A stretch of 39,028 nucleotides of DNA from a virus. Within the stretch, counting starts at the first letter, position 1, and every line of letters begins with the position of its first letter. The position numbers and the translations under genes are program-made. The stretch spans positions 1 to 39,028 of IMG/VR virus record IMGVR_UViG_3300048930_000172; one strand, given 5' to 3'. The notes under the pieces are model-generated. The model did no database searches, was not told where the DNA came from, and saw nothing but the letters and a program-made list of their open reading frames with translations. This document shows positions 14,413 to 23,820 of the stretch, one piece after another.

Positions 14413-16292
14413 GCACGAACATCCCAGCCGCCGACACGGCACTCCTGCACGCCCAGGCGAAGGCGGGGCCAGCAGGTGTCGAAGCCTACGAACAGGCCAA
14501 GAAGGAACTCGCCGCCCAGCAGGCAGCAGCGGCAGCGGCAGCACAGAACGAGGCGGCACGCCGGGGCACCCCAGACGCCGCGCTCGGTGTCGCATCGTCT
14601 GGCCTCAACGACATGTACGCCCGTCGTATTGCGTCGGTGACCGAGGCGGGTGCGCTCGCCGGGGCACAGGCCGAACAGCGTGACGCCCGCATGGCCGACT
14701 ACTCGGGCGCGGTCGGACAGGCTCGTGGCCTCATCGCCGATCAGGTGAAGCAGACCATCGCCCCGATCAACGCCGAGACGGACTACCGGATCAAGGCGCT
14801 GACCCGTGAAGGCCAGAACGCCGTCGACAGGATCGAAGCCCAGATGCGCCTCGACGCTGCACGGGCAGCAGCGGCAGCAGCATCGGCCGGTCGTGGTGGC
14901 GGTGGCGGTGGCGGTGGCGGTGGCGGCGGTGGCGGCGGTGGGTCGCTCAACCAGACCGAACTCCGCGCTGCGATGACCAGAGGCGCGCAGGCCAAGATGG
15001 GCAAGACCATCAACACCGCGCAGCAGGCGATGAGGCAGACTGCCGAGCAGTCCCGTCAGGCAGCGTCCTACGCCGGCCGGTCGGCGCAGGAATACTCCCT
15101 CAAGAACGCTCCCCGCAACCGGGCGCAGGAGGAAGCCGATCGCCAGGCAGGTTCCTATGCGGCAGCGTCGTCGCGGCCGTCGATCCGCCAGGACGAGCGC
15201 TCAACAGTCAACCGCACGCTGGCAGAGCAACAGCGTCAAGCAGCGTCGTACCTCGGGCGCAGCAACCCAACGGTCGCGGGCGCGACTGCGGGCAGCCAAG
15301 TGCCAATGTCTCGCTCGCAGATCCTTCGGCAGTCCGGCATCGGGAGCGCCCGAACGTCGACACCCCCGACCCGGTCGGCGCTCGCCGTGCAGGAAGCGCT
15401 GCGGCAGGCTGGTTCGATGCTGGCCCGTTCCGGTGGACGCACCGCGAGCAACATCATCAACGACTCGGCACGGGCAATGGCGGCACCACGTCGCACCAAC
15501 AACCTCGCCGCTCTCGCCGCAGGCCGACAGGCAGCAGGCCAAGCGTCGCCGCTCTACATGGACGACACCGCCTCGATGTTCACCCCCGAGCAGGCACTCA
15601 AGTTCAGCGAGTCGCCCGACGCTGCTCTGTACGGCTACCTGTTCGACGAGAACAACCCCGCACGTCGCATCCGGGCGATCGACGAGATCCTTGGCGGCGC
15701 ACCCCGCTACGCAGACCAGGGATCGTTCAGTCTGCGCGATGCCACCATGAATGGCAGCGTCGACGACTCCGCTCGAGCAGCGATGCGCGACGCCATGCAG
15801 CTCACCGCCTACGACCTTGCCGACGAGGGCTACGACATCACCGAGCCGGAGATCCTTGCCGCCTTGGATGATGACGCGACATGGAAGCCTGGCTCCACCT
15901 ACGCCGACGTCGCCGGCCGTTCGATGGATCGTGGCGATACTGCCGACCAGCAGGCAGCCGCCGACAAGTGGGCAGCGGAGGAACAGGCACGCTACGAAGA
16001 CGAGTACGAGAGGGAGGACGCCGCAGGCAAGGAGCGCCTCGACGCCGCCAGGGCGCAAGCCAAGGAGATGTTCGCCACGCGCACCGGCATGGACCCCGAC
16101 AAGTACGGGCTCCCCCTCGCCACCCTCGCCGAGATCGTCACCGACCCGACGTTCGATGGCGCAGTCGAACTCGCCGCCGACGCCAAGGACGAAGACGAAG
16201 TGGTCCGCATCTTGAAGGACGATGGCGGATTCGACACTTCCGACCCGTACTTCGCCACCATCATCCGCATCGTTGCGGACATGCATGTCTGA
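14409..16292 (+). CDS. Ala/Gly-rich internal virion protein with poly-Gly linker
   Basis: The 627-residue product has a helical Ala-rich N-terminal third (1-160) and then a run of 16 Gly residues (163-178, encoded at 14895-14942). A disordered central region follows, carrying four RQA(A/G)S(Y/M) motifs (residues 216, 245, 276 and 332) within about 30-residue units. The C-terminal third (about 385-627) is an acidic domain with FTPEQALKFSESPDAALYGYLF. The sequence is adjacent to, and overlaps by 8 bases, the giant virion gene. It is probably ejected or part of an internal core. No enzymatic motif is seen. Confidence 0.65.
   Translation: MSTNIPAADTALLHAQAKAGPAGVEAYEQAKKELAAQQAAAAAAAQNEAARRGTPDAALGVASSGLNDMYARRIASVTEAGALAGAQAEQRDARMADYSGAVGQARGLIADQVKQTIAPINAETDYRIKALTREGQNAVDRIEAQMRLDAARAAAAAASAGRGGGGGGGGGGGGGGGGSLNQTELRAAMTRGAQAKMGKTINTAQQAMRQTAEQSRQAASYAGRSAQEYSLKNAPRNRAQEEADRQAGSYAAASSRPSIRQDERSTVNRTLAEQQRQAASYLGRSNPTVAGATAGSQVPMSRSQILRQSGIGSARTSTPPTRSALAVQEALRQAGSMLARSGGRTASNIINDSARAMAAPRRTNNLAALAAGRQAAGQASPLYMDDTASMFTPEQALKFSESPDAALYGYLFDENNPARRIRAIDEILGGAPRYADQGSFSLRDATMNGSVDDSARAAMRDAMQLTAYDLADEGYDITEPEILAALDDDATWKPGSTYADVAGRSMDRGDTADQQAAADKWAAEEQARYEDEYEREDAAGKERLDAARAQAKEMFATRTGMDPDKYGLPLATLAEIVTDPTFDGAVELAADAKDEDEVVRILKDDGGFDTSDPYFATIIRIVADMHV
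14895..14942 (+). repeat. GGN codon tract encoding 16 consecutive glycines
   Basis: Sixteen consecutive GGN codons, mostly alternating ggt and ggc, form a simple-sequence tract. It is prone to length change and to G-quadruplex formation on the coding strand. Confidence 0.9.
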
Positions 16293-19200
16293 TGTCTACG
16301 CACCCCGACCGTCGGCACCCCGCACATTGCGGCCGACCACGAGCGTTCGTAGGCCCGCGCCGTCGAACACCAACAGCGAACTCGAACGCCTCAATCGGGC
16401 GCTGAGTCAAGTCAACCGGACGGCACGGCCCAGGCCAGCCAAGCTCGACGAAGCACTCGCCAAGCGTCGCGCCGGTCGTGAAGCCGCCGAAGGGTTGATG
16501 GCCGGGTTCGAGCGGGACGACAACTCGCTGCTCGGCCAGTTGCAGAACGAGGTGAAGGCTGCGGTCACGCAAGGACCATCGCAGATCCTCAAGGCCGGCG
16601 TGCAGACCACACTTGGCCCGATCCGTGCGGCCGTCGATCTTGTCAAGGACGGTGAACTGCGCGGCGACGGCGGGATCTACGGTGCCTACAAGGAGTATGC
16701 ACCGCTGTCGCAGATGGTGTCGGACTCGTTGGAGAACTCCTACCGGCGCAACATTGATCCGATCACCCCGTGGAATTGGGAAGGACCGAGCGGTGTCGTC
16801 GAGAACTGGAAGGAAGCATCCGACGAGAACCGCACGATCTCGGCCATCTTCGAGGACGTCGGCAACGCAGCGATCGTCGCAGGCGCAGCATCCCGCGTCG
16901 TCGGCCGTGCCCCCCGCCCGATGCGTGTCGCAAACATCGCCGAGAAGGCAGCGATCGAAGGCGCACCAGCCCCGGTGCGCAGCCTGTCGTCGGGTGGGTA
17001 CGCAACCACCGCCACCGACATCGCCACCGCGCAGCGCCAGGCGGCACGGTCAGCACGCACCGTCACGGGCGAACTCGCAGACGTCGCCACCGTGCCCACC
17101 TACCCGGCCGGTCGTGGCCTCGCAGGTGCGGCCCGCCGCGCCGGCTACGAAGACCTCGCCGTCAGGCTGAACACGGTCGGCGAGAATCTGGGCAAGGCGA
17201 CCCGATTGTTCGACGCCCCCGACAACCTCACCGTCGGCTGGCAGTTCCTCGGTGCAGGCAAGGCGCTCGGCGCAGCAACCCGCGGGGCCGGTCGTGTCGC
17301 CACCCGTCTCGCCCCCTACGCCAACCGTATTCTCGGCGAGGACAACCTCATCAACCAGCGTGTCGACCCCGACGCACGGGCACGCCGAGACATGGCCGAA
17401 GCGGATGTTGAGTGGGTCAGGACGCAGAAGATGGCCGTCACTCAGACTGCCGCCAAAGTGCTCGGCGAAGCGGAGGCCGGCAAGCTGTCCAAAGCCGAAG
17501 GTGCCGTCGTGCTCAACGCACTCGACCATCGCTTCGACACGCTCGCCGACGGTGTCCGCACCCTCATCGACGAAGGACGCCCCGACGAAGCACGGGCACT
17601 CGTCGACCAGTACGGGGCCGATAAGCATCCGACGATGCGCCCCACGTTTGACGACGTCGTTGCCATCATCGACTACGCCGACAACCCGAACACGCCACGG
17701 GCAAAAGTCATCTACGAGATCGCTCGCAAGGTGGAGCGCGAACTCATCCCCGAACGCACCCAGCGCGCCCTCGACGACCAGGGGCTCAACCCCGAACAAC
17801 TCGGTAACGAAATGCTCACGCCGAAGGTCGACGAGATCCGCCGTGGCATCGAAGCCGACCGCAACCGGGCGCAACGGGAACGGGCCGGACTCGACTCGCG
17901 CACCGTGCGCGCCTCGGCCGTCGAACGGGCGCAAGTCGCCATCAACACCACCCTGCCCGACCCGCCCGACGTGCGCACATGGACAACCGTCGGCGCACGG
18001 GCCGGAGCCGCAGCCCAAGCGCTGCGTGAACTCCACAACGAGCACGGTCGCACCGTCAAGGCGCTCAACGACGCCATCAAGGAGTACATCAAGGCCGACC
18101 AGGGCCGCGGCCAGAACTCGCTCACCGCCGCGCTCGCACAACGCATCGACGAACTCACCGAAGAAGCGGTCCAGCTCGAGCAGCAGATCCTCACCGACCA
18201 GCGACGGTTTGAGGCGGCACAGGCGTTGTCGAAGGCGACCGGCGACGTGGAGACGGTGGACGCCAACGGCAACGTGGTGGACCCCGAGGCCGGCATCCAA
18301 GCCGAGATCGACGACATCGTCACCAGCCCCGAGCCAGACCTGTCGAACGTGCCCACCGTCAAGGCGATCGAGACGACGGCACGCGAGGTGGTCGATCACA
18401 TCCGTGCCGAGATGGTTGGTGAGATCGACCAGATGACGGGCGGCGAGCGACCCCGCATTCCTGGCCCCGACGATGTCGGCAAGGCCGAGTACGACTGGTA
18501 CGACAGTCTGTCCGTCGAAGACAAGCGCATCCTGGCGCGCGATGGCTGGCTGTCCAGCGAGGGTGCGACGCCGGACGACTTCGCTCGTGTCGTCAACGCC
18601 GAACTCGGCACCGACTTGTCGATCGATGGGGCGGTGTCCCAGTACCTCGAACTGGTCGATCAGGTGCGTGATCTGCGATCCCGTGGCAACCAGACGCGGA
18701 CGCGCCGTGAGAAGTTGAGCGGGTTGGAGATCGACGCCGACGGCAAACTCGCCAACCGGTACGCCCGAGCACGCCAGTCCACGTCTCGGCCGGTGCCCGA
18801 CTCGGTCGTGCAGATGGCCGCCGAGCGCCTGGGCATGTCGCCCGAGGTGGTGTCCGCCGCGCTCAACGGCAACGCCAAGCGCCTGCGTGAAGCGTTCGCC
18901 GACGACGTGACCCGTGGCTACGAACAGGTGAAGGCTGCGTGGGATTCGATCGAGCCGGAGATGAAGGCGTCGATCTACGACACGGCCCGCCAGATCGCCG
19001 AGGAAGGTGGCGACCTGTTCGAGTACATCATGGACGTCGCCGAGAACTACGGACTCGACGCCCGCGACACGATGTCGATGTACGGTGCGACCGATCCCGC
19101 TGCACTGTGGCATTGGTTGGAGGGTGCCGACCCCGTTGTGCCCGATACGTTCGTGCGTGCCGTCACCGAAGCGGCCGGTCCCGCCCAGAAGCGACTGGTC

Positions 19201-22059
19201 GCCCGGTTGCAGCAGGCGATCAGCAAGTCGAAGTCGGCGCTGCGTGAGACGTACAGCCGCCAACGTGACACCCGCCGACTGCTGGACCGCAGCCGGGAAC
19301 TCGACGCCGACCGGCTGGACGACGCCGCTGGCCGGGTCGACATCGCCGAGATCCAGATGGATGCGGCAGCCGCCCGCATCGACGACGTGGAGACGAACCG
19401 TCCCCGCCTCGACGAGACGACTGCCGTCACCCCGAAGGTGGCTGACGTGTGGAAGCGGTACCGGCGCAGCGTCGATCTCGGTGCCGACGAGCGTGCCCGC
19501 ACCCCCGGCACCCCCGAGAAGGGGACTGTCGTCCACATGTCCCGCGCCGAGAAGGCACGGGTCCGTGAGGGCAGGGTCATCCAGATCCGCAAGGCAGTGC
19601 AGCGCGACCGTCAGGTGCGCACCCGCCGCGCCCGCCGCTTCGACGACGAGATCGCCAACCTGAACACCGAACTTGGACGCTCCGCTCAGGCCCGCCTCAT
19701 CGAAGACATCAACGCGCCGGCCGTCAAGTCGCTGTTCGGCATCGTGCGCCGCGAGGGCAAGCCGATCGGTTCGGTCGTTCCTCCGTTCGACGGCAAGCCG
19801 CCCAGCCTGACCGGCGTCATGGAGTCCATCGTGCGCAAGGCGGCAGGTTCCGACGGTGTGGATGCTGTCGCAGCGCAGATGTACGCGCACGGCCGGTTCG
19901 ACTCGGTGGCCGAGATGCACCAGGCGTTCCTCGACGCCGCCGAGGATGCAGGCGTCATCATCGCCGAAGGCACCGATGCCTTCCGTGACCTGCGAGATTC
20001 GATGATGGCTGAGTACGCACTCGAAACGATGCGTCAGGTGCAGGCCGCAGCCGGATCGACGAACATGAACCTGCCGTACCGGGTGATGGCCGAGGCGCGC
20101 AAGGCGACCAAGGGGTTCCCGCAAGAGGCACGCAACGCCCTGGAAGCCCGATTCGAGCGGTACGAGCGTTCCCGCAACCGTCACCTGCGCAACATGAACG
20201 CCGACTACCTGTCGGTCATGCCCGCCCGATTCAGGCAAGTGGCACGCGAGAACCTTCGCGCGATCGACGATTTCCTCGATCGTGCCGAGAAGGCCATCAA
20301 CGACGGGGATCTGTACCTCGCATCCATCTACCACCGTCTCGCCGCCGAAGCGCCCACCACGCTGCAAGGCATGATCGACAACGGCATCGACCCGAAGCAT
20401 CTCGTCGGCGGCAAGACGGTCAGCGAAGCGACGACGGCGCGCGACACGGCGGGCTCAGGCACAATCGGGCGCTCTGCCATCCGAGGCACGAAGCAGTCCA
20501 AGACCGGTGGCCGCGCCGTCGGACTGTCGGACTACATCAAGATCGAAGCGCACGAACAGATAGCGCAGATCGACAAGGCTGGACTCGAAGCCGTCCGCAA
20601 CCATCCCGGCCTCACCTCACGCGCCGATTCCATCATCAGGGACGTGATCGACGAGTACGAAGCATCCAATCCGCCCAATCGCGACGGCACGCCCGCCAGG
20701 ATGCCGCCCGAGATGATTATCAAGGCGCTCGACGAGCGGGGCTGGGCGCTGATCCCCAGCGAGAAGCCGCAGGTTGTCCACCGTGGCACACCGGTCGTCC
20801 CGAAGCTCGCCGTCAAGGCGTTCGACGCGCAAGCGATGGGCACCCGTCCACTGCCGGTCAAGATGCTGTCCGCCGCGAACCGCATGTTCAAGTACAGCGT
20901 GCTCGCCGCGTCGCCGCTGTGGCAGATCGGCAACCTTGTCGGCAACCTGTTCATGGCGACGATGGGGCTCGGCAAGGTGTCGATCCTCGACGTGCCCCGC
21001 CTCATGCGTCAGATGAAGAACGACGCGGGCGGATGGAAGGCGCTGTGGGACAGGGGCGGGCTCGCACCGTGGGCACCCGACCGACTCGCCTCGCACGGCC
21101 TCTCCTACGGCGAGCACCAGCTCATGCGCGACGGGTGGGACCCGACGAAGCAGGAGAACGTCGCGAAGCGTGCCGTCAACGCCATGTACACGCTCAACGA
21201 GTTCATGGACAACGCCTTCCGGTCGATCACCTACGCCGACCAGATGCAGAAGATGGCTGCCGATCCGACATCCCCCGACCGGCTGGCTGCACAGAACATG
21301 ACGGCATCGGAGGCTGCGGTCAAGCACACGCTCCGGGCGCTCGGCGACTTCACGAACATGACGGCGTTCGAGAAGCGGTATCTGCGTGAGGTGTTCCCGT
21401 TCTGGGCGTGGCTGCGACACCAGACACTCATGACGATGCGGATGCCGCTGTACTCGCCGGCCCGCACCGCCTACCTGATCGCCCTGACCGATCTGCTCGA
21501 GGACGAGGATGTCGCCGACGAGTGGTACAGCATGATGGGTTCGATGATCCCGCTCGGCAATGGCTCGGCGCTCAACTTGGGTGGGATCTCGCCGTTCGCC
21601 GCGCCGTGGGAGGTGCCGCTCAACCCGTTCAACATCGGCACAACGGTCGCTGCGACCACCCCGATGCTCAAGCTCCCGGTGCAGTTGATGACCGGGTACG
21701 ACCCGAACCGTCTCGCTCCGACGTCACGGCCCTACGACGAGCGTTCGACCGACCTGTTCGGTCGTGAGGAATCGTCGTCGCCGATCACGAGGCTGCTGTC
21801 GGACCCGAAGGATGCGCTCGGCGAGATCGGCTACATCGCTGCGGGCACCCTGCCGCAGACGAAGGCGGCACGCAATGTCATCAACGGCGCAGGCGAGGCA
21901 CGCTATGGGTCCGGCAAGCAGGTGGGTGACGGACAGTACGATGATCCCAACCAGACCGCGATCCTCGAAATCTTGGGTGGACTCAGGGTTCCGAGGCCGG
22001 TGCCAATGGAAAAGCGACTCGACGATCTCACCCAGCGAATCCTTGAAGGACGGCCCTAA
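16285..22059 (+). CDS. Giant 1924-residue virion protein, probable DNA-ejection/polyvalent protein
   Basis: This one gene covers about 15% of the genome. The start MSDVYAPRPSAP at 16285 overlaps the previous gene by 8 bases; an earlier ATG at 16222 lies inside that gene. The N-terminal 250 residues are basic and contain a putative amphipathic region. The middle (about 400-1450) is long, helical and highly charged. The C-terminal part (about 1530-1800) has FKYSVLAASPLWQIGNLVGN, then EKRYLREVFPFWAWLRHQ and a Pro/Gly/Leu-rich section. This resembles the C-terminal domains of phage 'large polyvalent proteins' and internal virion proteins. No transglycosylase or protease catalytic motif was recognised. 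It probably is packaged in the head and ejected with DNA; this is inference. Confidence 0.75.
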   Translation: MSDVYAPRPSAPRTLRPTTSVRRPAPSNTNSELERLNRALSQVNRTARPRPAKLDEALAKRRAGREAAEGLMAGFERDDNSLLGQLQNEVKAAVTQGPSQILKAGVQTTLGPIRAAVDLVKDGELRGDGGIYGAYKEYAPLSQMVSDSLENSYRRNIDPITPWNWEGPSGVVENWKEASDENRTISAIFEDVGNAAIVAGAASRVVGRAPRPMRVANIAEKAAIEGAPAPVRSLSSGGYATTATDIATAQRQAARSARTVTGELADVATVPTYPAGRGLAGAARRAGYEDLAVRLNTVGENLGKATRLFDAPDNLTVGWQFLGAGKALGAATRGAGRVATRLAPYANRILGEDNLINQRVDPDARARRDMAEADVEWVRTQKMAVTQTAAKVLGEAEAGKLSKAEGAVVLNALDHRFDTLADGVRTLIDEGRPDEARALVDQYGADKHPTMRPTFDDVVAIIDYADNPNTPRAKVIYEIARKVERELIPERTQRALDDQGLNPEQLGNEMLTPKVDEIRRGIEADRNRAQRERAGLDSRTVRASAVERAQVAINTTLPDPPDVRTWTTVGARAGAAAQALRELHNEHGRTVKALNDAIKEYIKADQGRGQNSLTAALAQRIDELTEEAVQLEQQILTDQRRFEAAQALSKATGDVETVDANGNVVDPEAGIQAEIDDIVTSPEPDLSNVPTVKAIETTAREVVDHIRAEMVGEIDQMTGGERPRIPGPDDVGKAEYDWYDSLSVEDKRILARDGWLSSEGATPDDFARVVNAELGTDLSIDGAVSQYLELVDQVRDLRSRGNQTRTRREKLSGLEIDADGKLANRYARARQSTSRPVPDSVVQMAAERLGMSPEVVSAALNGNAKRLREAFADDVTRGYEQVKAAWDSIEPEMKASIYDTARQIAEEGGDLFEYIMDVAENYGLDARDTMSMYGATDPAALWHWLEGADPVVPDTFVRAVTEAAGPAQKRLVARLQQAISKSKSALRETYSRQRDTRRLLDRSRELDADRLDDAAGRVDIAEIQMDAAAARIDDVETNRPRLDETTAVTPKVADVWKRYRRSVDLGADERARTPGTPEKGTVVHMSRAEKARVREGRVIQIRKAVQRDRQVRTRRARRFDDEIANLNTELGRSAQARLIEDINAPAVKSLFGIVRREGKPIGSVVPPFDGKPPSLTGVMESIVRKAAGSDGVDAVAAQMYAHGRFDSVAEMHQAFLDAAEDAGVIIAEGTDAFRDLRDSMMAEYALETMRQVQAAAGSTNMNLPYRVMAEARKATKGFPQEARNALEARFERYERSRNRHLRNMNADYLSVMPARFRQVARENLRAIDDFLDRAEKAINDGDLYLASIYHRLAAEAPTTLQGMIDNGIDPKHLVGGKTVSEATTARDTAGSGTIGRSAIRGTKQSKTGGRAVGLSDYIKIEAHEQIAQIDKAGLEAVRNHPGLTSRADSIIRDVIDEYEASNPPNRDGTPARMPPEMIIKALDERGWALIPSEKPQVVHRGTPVVPKLAVKAFDAQAMGTRPLPVKMLSAANRMFKYSVLAASPLWQIGNLVGNLFMATMGLGKVSILDVPRLMRQMKNDAGGWKALWDRGGLAPWAPDRLASHGLSYGEHQLMRDGWDPTKQENVAKRAVNAMYTLNEFMDNAFRSITYADQMQKMAADPTSPDRLAAQNMTASEAAVKHTLRALGDFTNMTAFEKRYLREVFPFWAWLRHQTLMTMRMPLYSPARTAYLIALTDLLEDEDVADEWYSMMGSMIPLGNGSALNLGGISPFAAPWEVPLNPFNIGTTVAATTPMLKLPVQLMTGYDPNRLAPTSRPYDERSTDLFGREESSSPITRLLSDPKDALGEIGYIAAGTLPQTKAARNVINGAGEARYGSGKQVGDGQYDDPNQTAILEILGGLRVPRPVPMEKRLDDLTQRILEGRP

Positions 22060-22851
22060 ATGGCGTACCCAGCCACACCTCCACCGGACGGCAGGACCGA
22101 CTCGACTCCGCTGCCCACGAACCACCCGACCGATCACAACCTGATCTCGGCTGCGATCACCGACATCGTCAACGAGTTGGGGTCCGATCCGAAGGGCAAC
22201 GCTGCGTCACTGACGGCCCGCCTCGACGAGATGGACCCGGCCGACAAGATCATCGCCATCGGCGGTTCCACCGCCCCGACCGGGTGGGGGTTGTGTGACG
22301 GTACGGCCTATCTGAAAGCGACCTACCCAGGTACGGACGCTCGCTTGTCAGCGGCGGGTTACCCGTATGGTTCCACCGCCACCCATTTCAACGTCCCCGA
22401 CCTGCGATCCAAGTTCATCGCCGGCAAGGGCACGGCGTCGTGGTCGAATGCGCTCACCGACACGGGCGGGTCGGCAAATGCGGTCGCGGTCGCCCACACT
22501 CACACGTTCAACCACGACCACCCCGACACGTTCGCTGTCGTCGCTGGTGGCGGGTCGCACGCCCACGTCGAAGGATCGGAAACCGGTCAGGGCTGGCTCT
22601 ACAGCGGCGCCTACAACGGTGTCCGCTTCGACGTGTTCGTCGGTTCCGGCCTGTCCGGTGCGCGTTCAACCTACGGCTACACGCAACCGTCGACCAGCTC
22701 GAGCGGCTCAACTCACAACCACACGATTTCGGGTTCGGTGTCGAACAACGGGACCGGCGACACCACGGCGGGTCAGTCACCGACATCAACGGCGACCAAC
22801 ACCAACCTGCCGCCGTACCAGACCCTCAACTACTGCATCCGGTTGCGCTGA
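22060..22851 (+). CDS. Tail fibre with collar domain
   Basis: The 263-residue product has a phage tail-collar domain. Its signature is TGWGLCDGTAY (about residues 74-84) and FNVPDLRSKFIAGKG (110-124), with repeated His clusters (HTHTFNHDH near 145-153 and HNHTISG) of the kind that bind metal in T4 gp12-type fibres. The C-terminus NLPPYQTLNYCIRL is the usual family end. It starts one base after the giant gene. It is probably a receptor-binding fibre; the receptor is unknown. Confidence 0.88.
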   Translation: MAYPATPPPDGRTDSTPLPTNHPTDHNLISAAITDIVNELGSDPKGNAASLTARLDEMDPADKIIAIGGSTAPTGWGLCDGTAYLKATYPGTDARLSAAGYPYGSTATHFNVPDLRSKFIAGKGTASWSNALTDTGGSANAVAVAHTHTFNHDHPDTFAVVAGGGSHAHVEGSETGQGWLYSGAYNGVRFDVFVGSGLSGARSTYGYTQPSTSSSGSTHNHTISGSVSNNGTGDTTAGQSPTSTATNTNLPPYQTLNYCIRLR

Positions 22852-23357
22852 TGGTCACGAACCGAGCGCTCACCCTCCACTTCGAGGCCGGAACATCGGC
22901 GGTCGACGGCAACTACGGCTCGGCGACACGCACCTACGGTGAAGCGACATGGACCTACGGGCAGCAGGCGCTCGATCCGACCGAGACTCGCTACAAGTTG
23001 ACCGCCTACCCCGGCTGGGGGCCACGTTCGGCTGACTGGGAGTACCGGCAGTGGGACACGTCACCCGACATGGAGATCGCGCTGCTTGCACCGAACGGGG
23101 CAGCGGCCAACTATGCGATCATCGACACCGCCGAGCTGGTGTTGACGATGGTGGGCTACGCCGGGTTCTTCTACGCACCGAAGTTCTCGCTCACTGTCGG
23201 GGCCGACCGGCTGACGAGGACGTGGGCCGAGCACGATCTTCCCGCTGTGGGCCGCTATCGGGTGGCGGTGAATCTGACGTTCGACTCGGGGCGCACGCTC
23301 TCGGTGCCCGCCGACGACGGTGCGGTGTTCGTGGTGCGTGACGGGGCTCGGCCATGA
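22851..23357 (+). CDS. Hypothetical tail protein
   Basis: The 168-residue product is predicted to be mostly beta, with many Tyr, Trp and Thr residues (TRTYGEATWTYGQQ, WEYRQWDTSPDM) and no recognised family. The ATG overlaps the collar-gene stop (tgATG), and the gene ends in an ATGA overlap with the next. A longer open frame back to 22440 is a shadow of the collar gene. By position it is a fibre-associated or baseplate-like protein. Confidence 0.7.
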   Translation: MVTNRALTLHFEAGTSAVDGNYGSATRTYGEATWTYGQQALDPTETRYKLTAYPGWGPRSADWEYRQWDTSPDMEIALLAPNGAAANYAIIDTAELVLTMVGYAGFFYAPKFSLTVGADRLTRTWAEHDLPAVGRYRVAVNLTFDSGRTLSVPADDGAVFVVRDGARP

Positions 23358-23782
23358 GTGAGCAGAAGCTCACGTTGCGGGTCGGCAACCGGTTGCCGCA
23401 GTTCTCGGCGACTCTGCTCGACGAGTTCGGTGACCCGATCGACTTGACCGGGTTGCGTGTGTGGCTGGTGATTCGTGCGATCGACTCGCCGACGGTGTTC
23501 GGTGAAGCGTCGCCGTATGTGGTGGAGGCAACAGTCGTTGCGGCTGCTTCTGGGACGGTGCGGCGCGACTGGTTGCAGGTCGAAGTGGATGCTGCGATCC
23601 CTGGCCGCTACAACGTGAGCGTGCGCCTGACTGACGCGGCGACGGGCGATCAGGTGTCGGAGGTGCCGACGAGGCGGGATGCGACACTGATCGTGCGTCC
23701 GGCGATCGTCGGGTTCAACTACATGCAGGACGCTGACGGCGAACTGGTGCTGACTACTGGCGGGCAACCGATCCCGACGTAG
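23354..23782 (+). CDS. BppU-like N-terminal domain tail protein
   Basis: The 142-residue product has the pattern FSATLLDEFGDPIDLTGLRVWLVIR (about 17-41), typical of Ig-like beta domains at the base of phage receptor-binding complexes (BppU N-terminal family). It ends with the strand RRDATLIVRPAIVGF. It probably anchors fibres to the tail. The next 38 bases hold the endolysin promoter. Confidence 0.65.
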   Translation: MSEQKLTLRVGNRLPQFSATLLDEFGDPIDLTGLRVWLVIRAIDSPTVFGEASPYVVEATVVAAASGTVRRDWLQVEVDAAIPGRYNVSVRLTDAATGDQVSEVPTRRDATLIVRPAIVGFNYMQDADGELVLTTGGQPIPT

Positions 23783-23807
23783 ACCCCTTGCTGGGGCAAC
23801 GATCGCC

Positions 23808-23813
23808 TACGAT
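23808..23813 (+). promoter_or_regulatory. -10 box of the lysis cassette
   Basis: TACGAT lies 7 nt before the GTG at 23821, giving a leaderless start. TTGCTG is found at 23788-23793, but at only 14 bp. Confidence 0.5.
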
Positions 23814-23820
23814 GCTGGGT

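Noticed and set aside
17050-20400. An antisense frame of 1116 residues inside the giant gene
   Set aside because: It follows the codon periodicity of the sense gene, has repetitive composition and no promoter or ribosome site.
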